A stretch of 9,285 nt of DNA from Pseudorhodoplanes sp. (GTDB lineage Bacteria; Pseudomonadota; Alphaproteobacteria; Rhizobiales; Xanthobacteraceae), in NCBI GenBank assembly GCA_008933495.1, contig WBUW01000083.1, forward strand, positions 1 to 9,285, written 5' to 3'. Each line of letters starts with the position of its first letter. Within the stretch, counting starts at the first letter, position 1. Position numbers and translations under genes: made by a program. Positions 8,130-9,285 of the stretch are shown piece after piece. Under the pieces are notes generated by a model that was given only the letters and a program-made list of their open reading frames with translations, made no database searches and was not told the DNA's origin.

Positions 8130-9050
8130 TCAGGCGCGGCCCATGCGGTGGAGTTTCAGGAGCGCATAGACGGCTTCGTTGGCAGGTACGGGAACGCTCG
8201 TCTCGTGTCCGAGCCGAACGACCTTGCCGGCCAGCCAGTCGAGCTCCAGGCGGTTGCCGCGCTCAAGGTCGTGGCACATCGAGGCTTTCATGGTCGGCGG
8301 CGCCTTGGCGGCAAAATCCATGCGGTCATCGACGTAGGCGTCGTCGAGCGGCACCCCTTGCGCGCGTCCCACCAGCATCGTCTCCTGCATGAGCTGGCGC
8401 AGGAAGGCGCGCGTGTCGGGGTCGGCCATGATCGGGCCGAGCGGCGCGCGCGTCGCAGCCGTGATCCCGGACAGCCCGACGAGGAAGATGAACTTCAGCC
8501 AGCGGTCGCGATTGATGGTCTCCGACAGCGTGATGTCGAGGCCGGCGGCCTTGGCGGCGTCTGTGAAGGCGGCGAGCGCGGCGTCGGGCCTGCCGTCGAC
8601 GCGTCCGATGCGCATGGTTGCAAACGGGCTGGTGTGGCTGATGACGCCGGGCTTCTCGATCACCGAGGCGATCTGGGCAATGCCGCCGACCACGCATCCG
8701 GCGCCGAGGATCGGGGCCATGCGCTCGACGCTGTCGACCCCGTTCTGCAAGGTGACGACGCGCGTTTGCCGCCCGACCATCGCACGCGCCTGCTCGGCCG
8801 CCGTCTCCGTATCCCACAGCTTCACCGCGAACAGGACGATGTCCACCGGTCCCACGTCTTCGGGACGCGGCGTTACCCTGGCATCCTTCAGATGCAGGTC
8901 GCCGTGGGTGCTTGCGATCCGCAGCCCATCCTTGCGGATGGCATCGAGATGCGCGCCGCGCGCGATGAAATGCACGTCGTGTCCGGCGGCCGCCAGCCGG
9001 GCGCCGAAATAGCCGCCAACCGCTCCCGCCGCCATGACCGCAATGCGCAT
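8130..9050 (-). CDS. panE: Ketopantoate reductase family protein (ApbA/PanE)
   Basis: The 306-residue protein should reduce 2-dehydropantoate to pantoate with NADPH in the coenzyme A pathway, in the cytosol. It has an N-terminal Rossmann domain (1-170) and a helical C-terminal domain. Family residues are present: LQNGV with Asn103, WLKFIFLVGLSGITA with Lys186, and SMCHDLERGNRLELDWLAG with Glu269. The nucleotide motif reads AAGAVG (7-12), where GxGxxG is usual, so the first glycine is alanine. The ATG at 9050 is preceded by GAGGG. Rhizobial genomes often carry several paralogues of this family, so it may be one that acts on another 2-oxo or beta-keto acid; the gene symbol marks the family rather than a proven reaction. 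It follows the trmO-like gene by 75 bp on the same strand. Confidence 0.85.
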   Translation of the reverse strand: MRIAVMAAGAVGGYFGARLAAAGHDVHFIARGAHLDAIRKDGLRIASTHGDLHLKDARVTPRPEDVGPVDIVLFAVKLWDTETAAEQARAMVGRQTRVVTLQNGVDSVERMAPILGAGCVVGGIAQIASVIEKPGVISHTSPFATMRIGRVDGRPDAALAAFTDAAKAAGLDITLSETINRDRWLKFIFLVGLSGITAATRAPLGPIMADPDTRAFLRQLMQETMLVGRAQGVPLDDAYVDDRMDFAAKAPPTMKASMCHDLERGNRLELDWLAGKVVRLGHETSVPVPANEAVYALLKLHRMGRA

Positions 9051-9125
9051 CGTTTCCCTCGCCCGCTGTTCGCCGCGATCATGCCGGCGCGGACGCGGGA
9101 GTCCAGTTCGTTCACTGAATGGCAA

Positions 9126-9285
9126 TCATTCGCGGTCGCGATGCCAGCCGACGACCGCCTCCGGCACGCTGTCGGTGGAGGCAAAATACGGCTTGATGTC
9201 GAGGAGCGGCGTGCCGTCGAGGCAGTCGAGTCCGCGCACGAAGACTTTCGCGTCCTCGATCTTCAAGACGGGGACGACGCTGAGC
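9126..9285 (-). CDS. trmO: C-terminus of TrmO/TsaA-family tRNA methyltransferase (partial)
   Basis: The last 52 codons of a gene that starts outside the window end at TGA (9128-9126). The peptide RGLDCLDGTPLLDIKPYF contains the D-x-LDGTP-x-LDIKPY signature at the end of the TsaA/TrmO beta-barrel domain. This family methylates N6 of threonylcarbamoyladenosine at position 37 of tRNAs, using S-adenosylmethionine. The tail SVPEAVVGWHRDRE is typical of the single-domain alphaproteobacterial form, without the extra C-terminal domain of E. coli TrmO. The cofactor-binding part lies outside the window. Confidence 0.85.
   Translation of the reverse strand, partial: LSVVPVLKIEDAKVFVRGLDCLDGTPLLDIKPYFASTDSVPEAVVGWHRDRE

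Overview
The window looks like chromosomal DNA of a GC-rich alphaproteobacterium, most likely a Rhizobiales (Bradyrhizobium / Rhodopseudomonas / Xanthobacteraceae-like) genome. This rests on the ThiC, ketopantoate reductase and two-component protein sequences, the high GC content, and two palindromic repeat types I associate with that group. I ran no database search, so family names rest on motif recognition.

Layout. Bases 1-124 hold the 3' end of an IS3-like transposase gene and the probable end of that element. Bases 190-2850 (minus strand) form a thiamine operon: a near-consensus promoter (TTGACA-N16-TACATT), a TPP riboswitch, an unnamed four-helix membrane protein, and thiC, with the two genes joined by a 4-bp ATGA overlap. 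A 75-bp double-hairpin repeat lies inside thiC and is translated in frame. Bases 2885-3606 hold no intact gene: a gene remnant, unassignable sequence, and a 49-bp palindromic repeat. Bases 3607-5706 (minus) are an OmpR-type response regulator and its membrane histidine kinase, also joined by an ATGA overlap and closed by a strong hairpin terminator.

Bases 5707-5884 are a divergent regulatory region. It holds four symmetric TGTTTC/GAAAC half-sites, a candidate promoter, and a leader hairpin that could control the Shine-Dalgarno of the plus-strand gene 5885-6424. That gene encodes a small helical protein with a Gly-Gly-Pro linker and degenerate repeats. Bases 6477-8042 (minus) encode a DUF4403 membrane-anchored protein, 8130-9050 (minus) a ketopantoate reductase family protein, and 9126-9285 (minus) the C-terminus of a TrmO/TsaA-type tRNA methyltransferase.

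How it works together. ThiC makes the pyrimidine half of thiamine, and TPP should shut off the whole membrane-protein/thiC transcript through the riboswitch. The response regulator probably binds the half-sites between itself and the divergent small gene, which makes that gene its most likely direct target. The points most worth a second look are the repeat translated inside ThiC, the uncharacterised membrane protein under TPP control, and the symmetric four-half-site operator with its divergent target gene.
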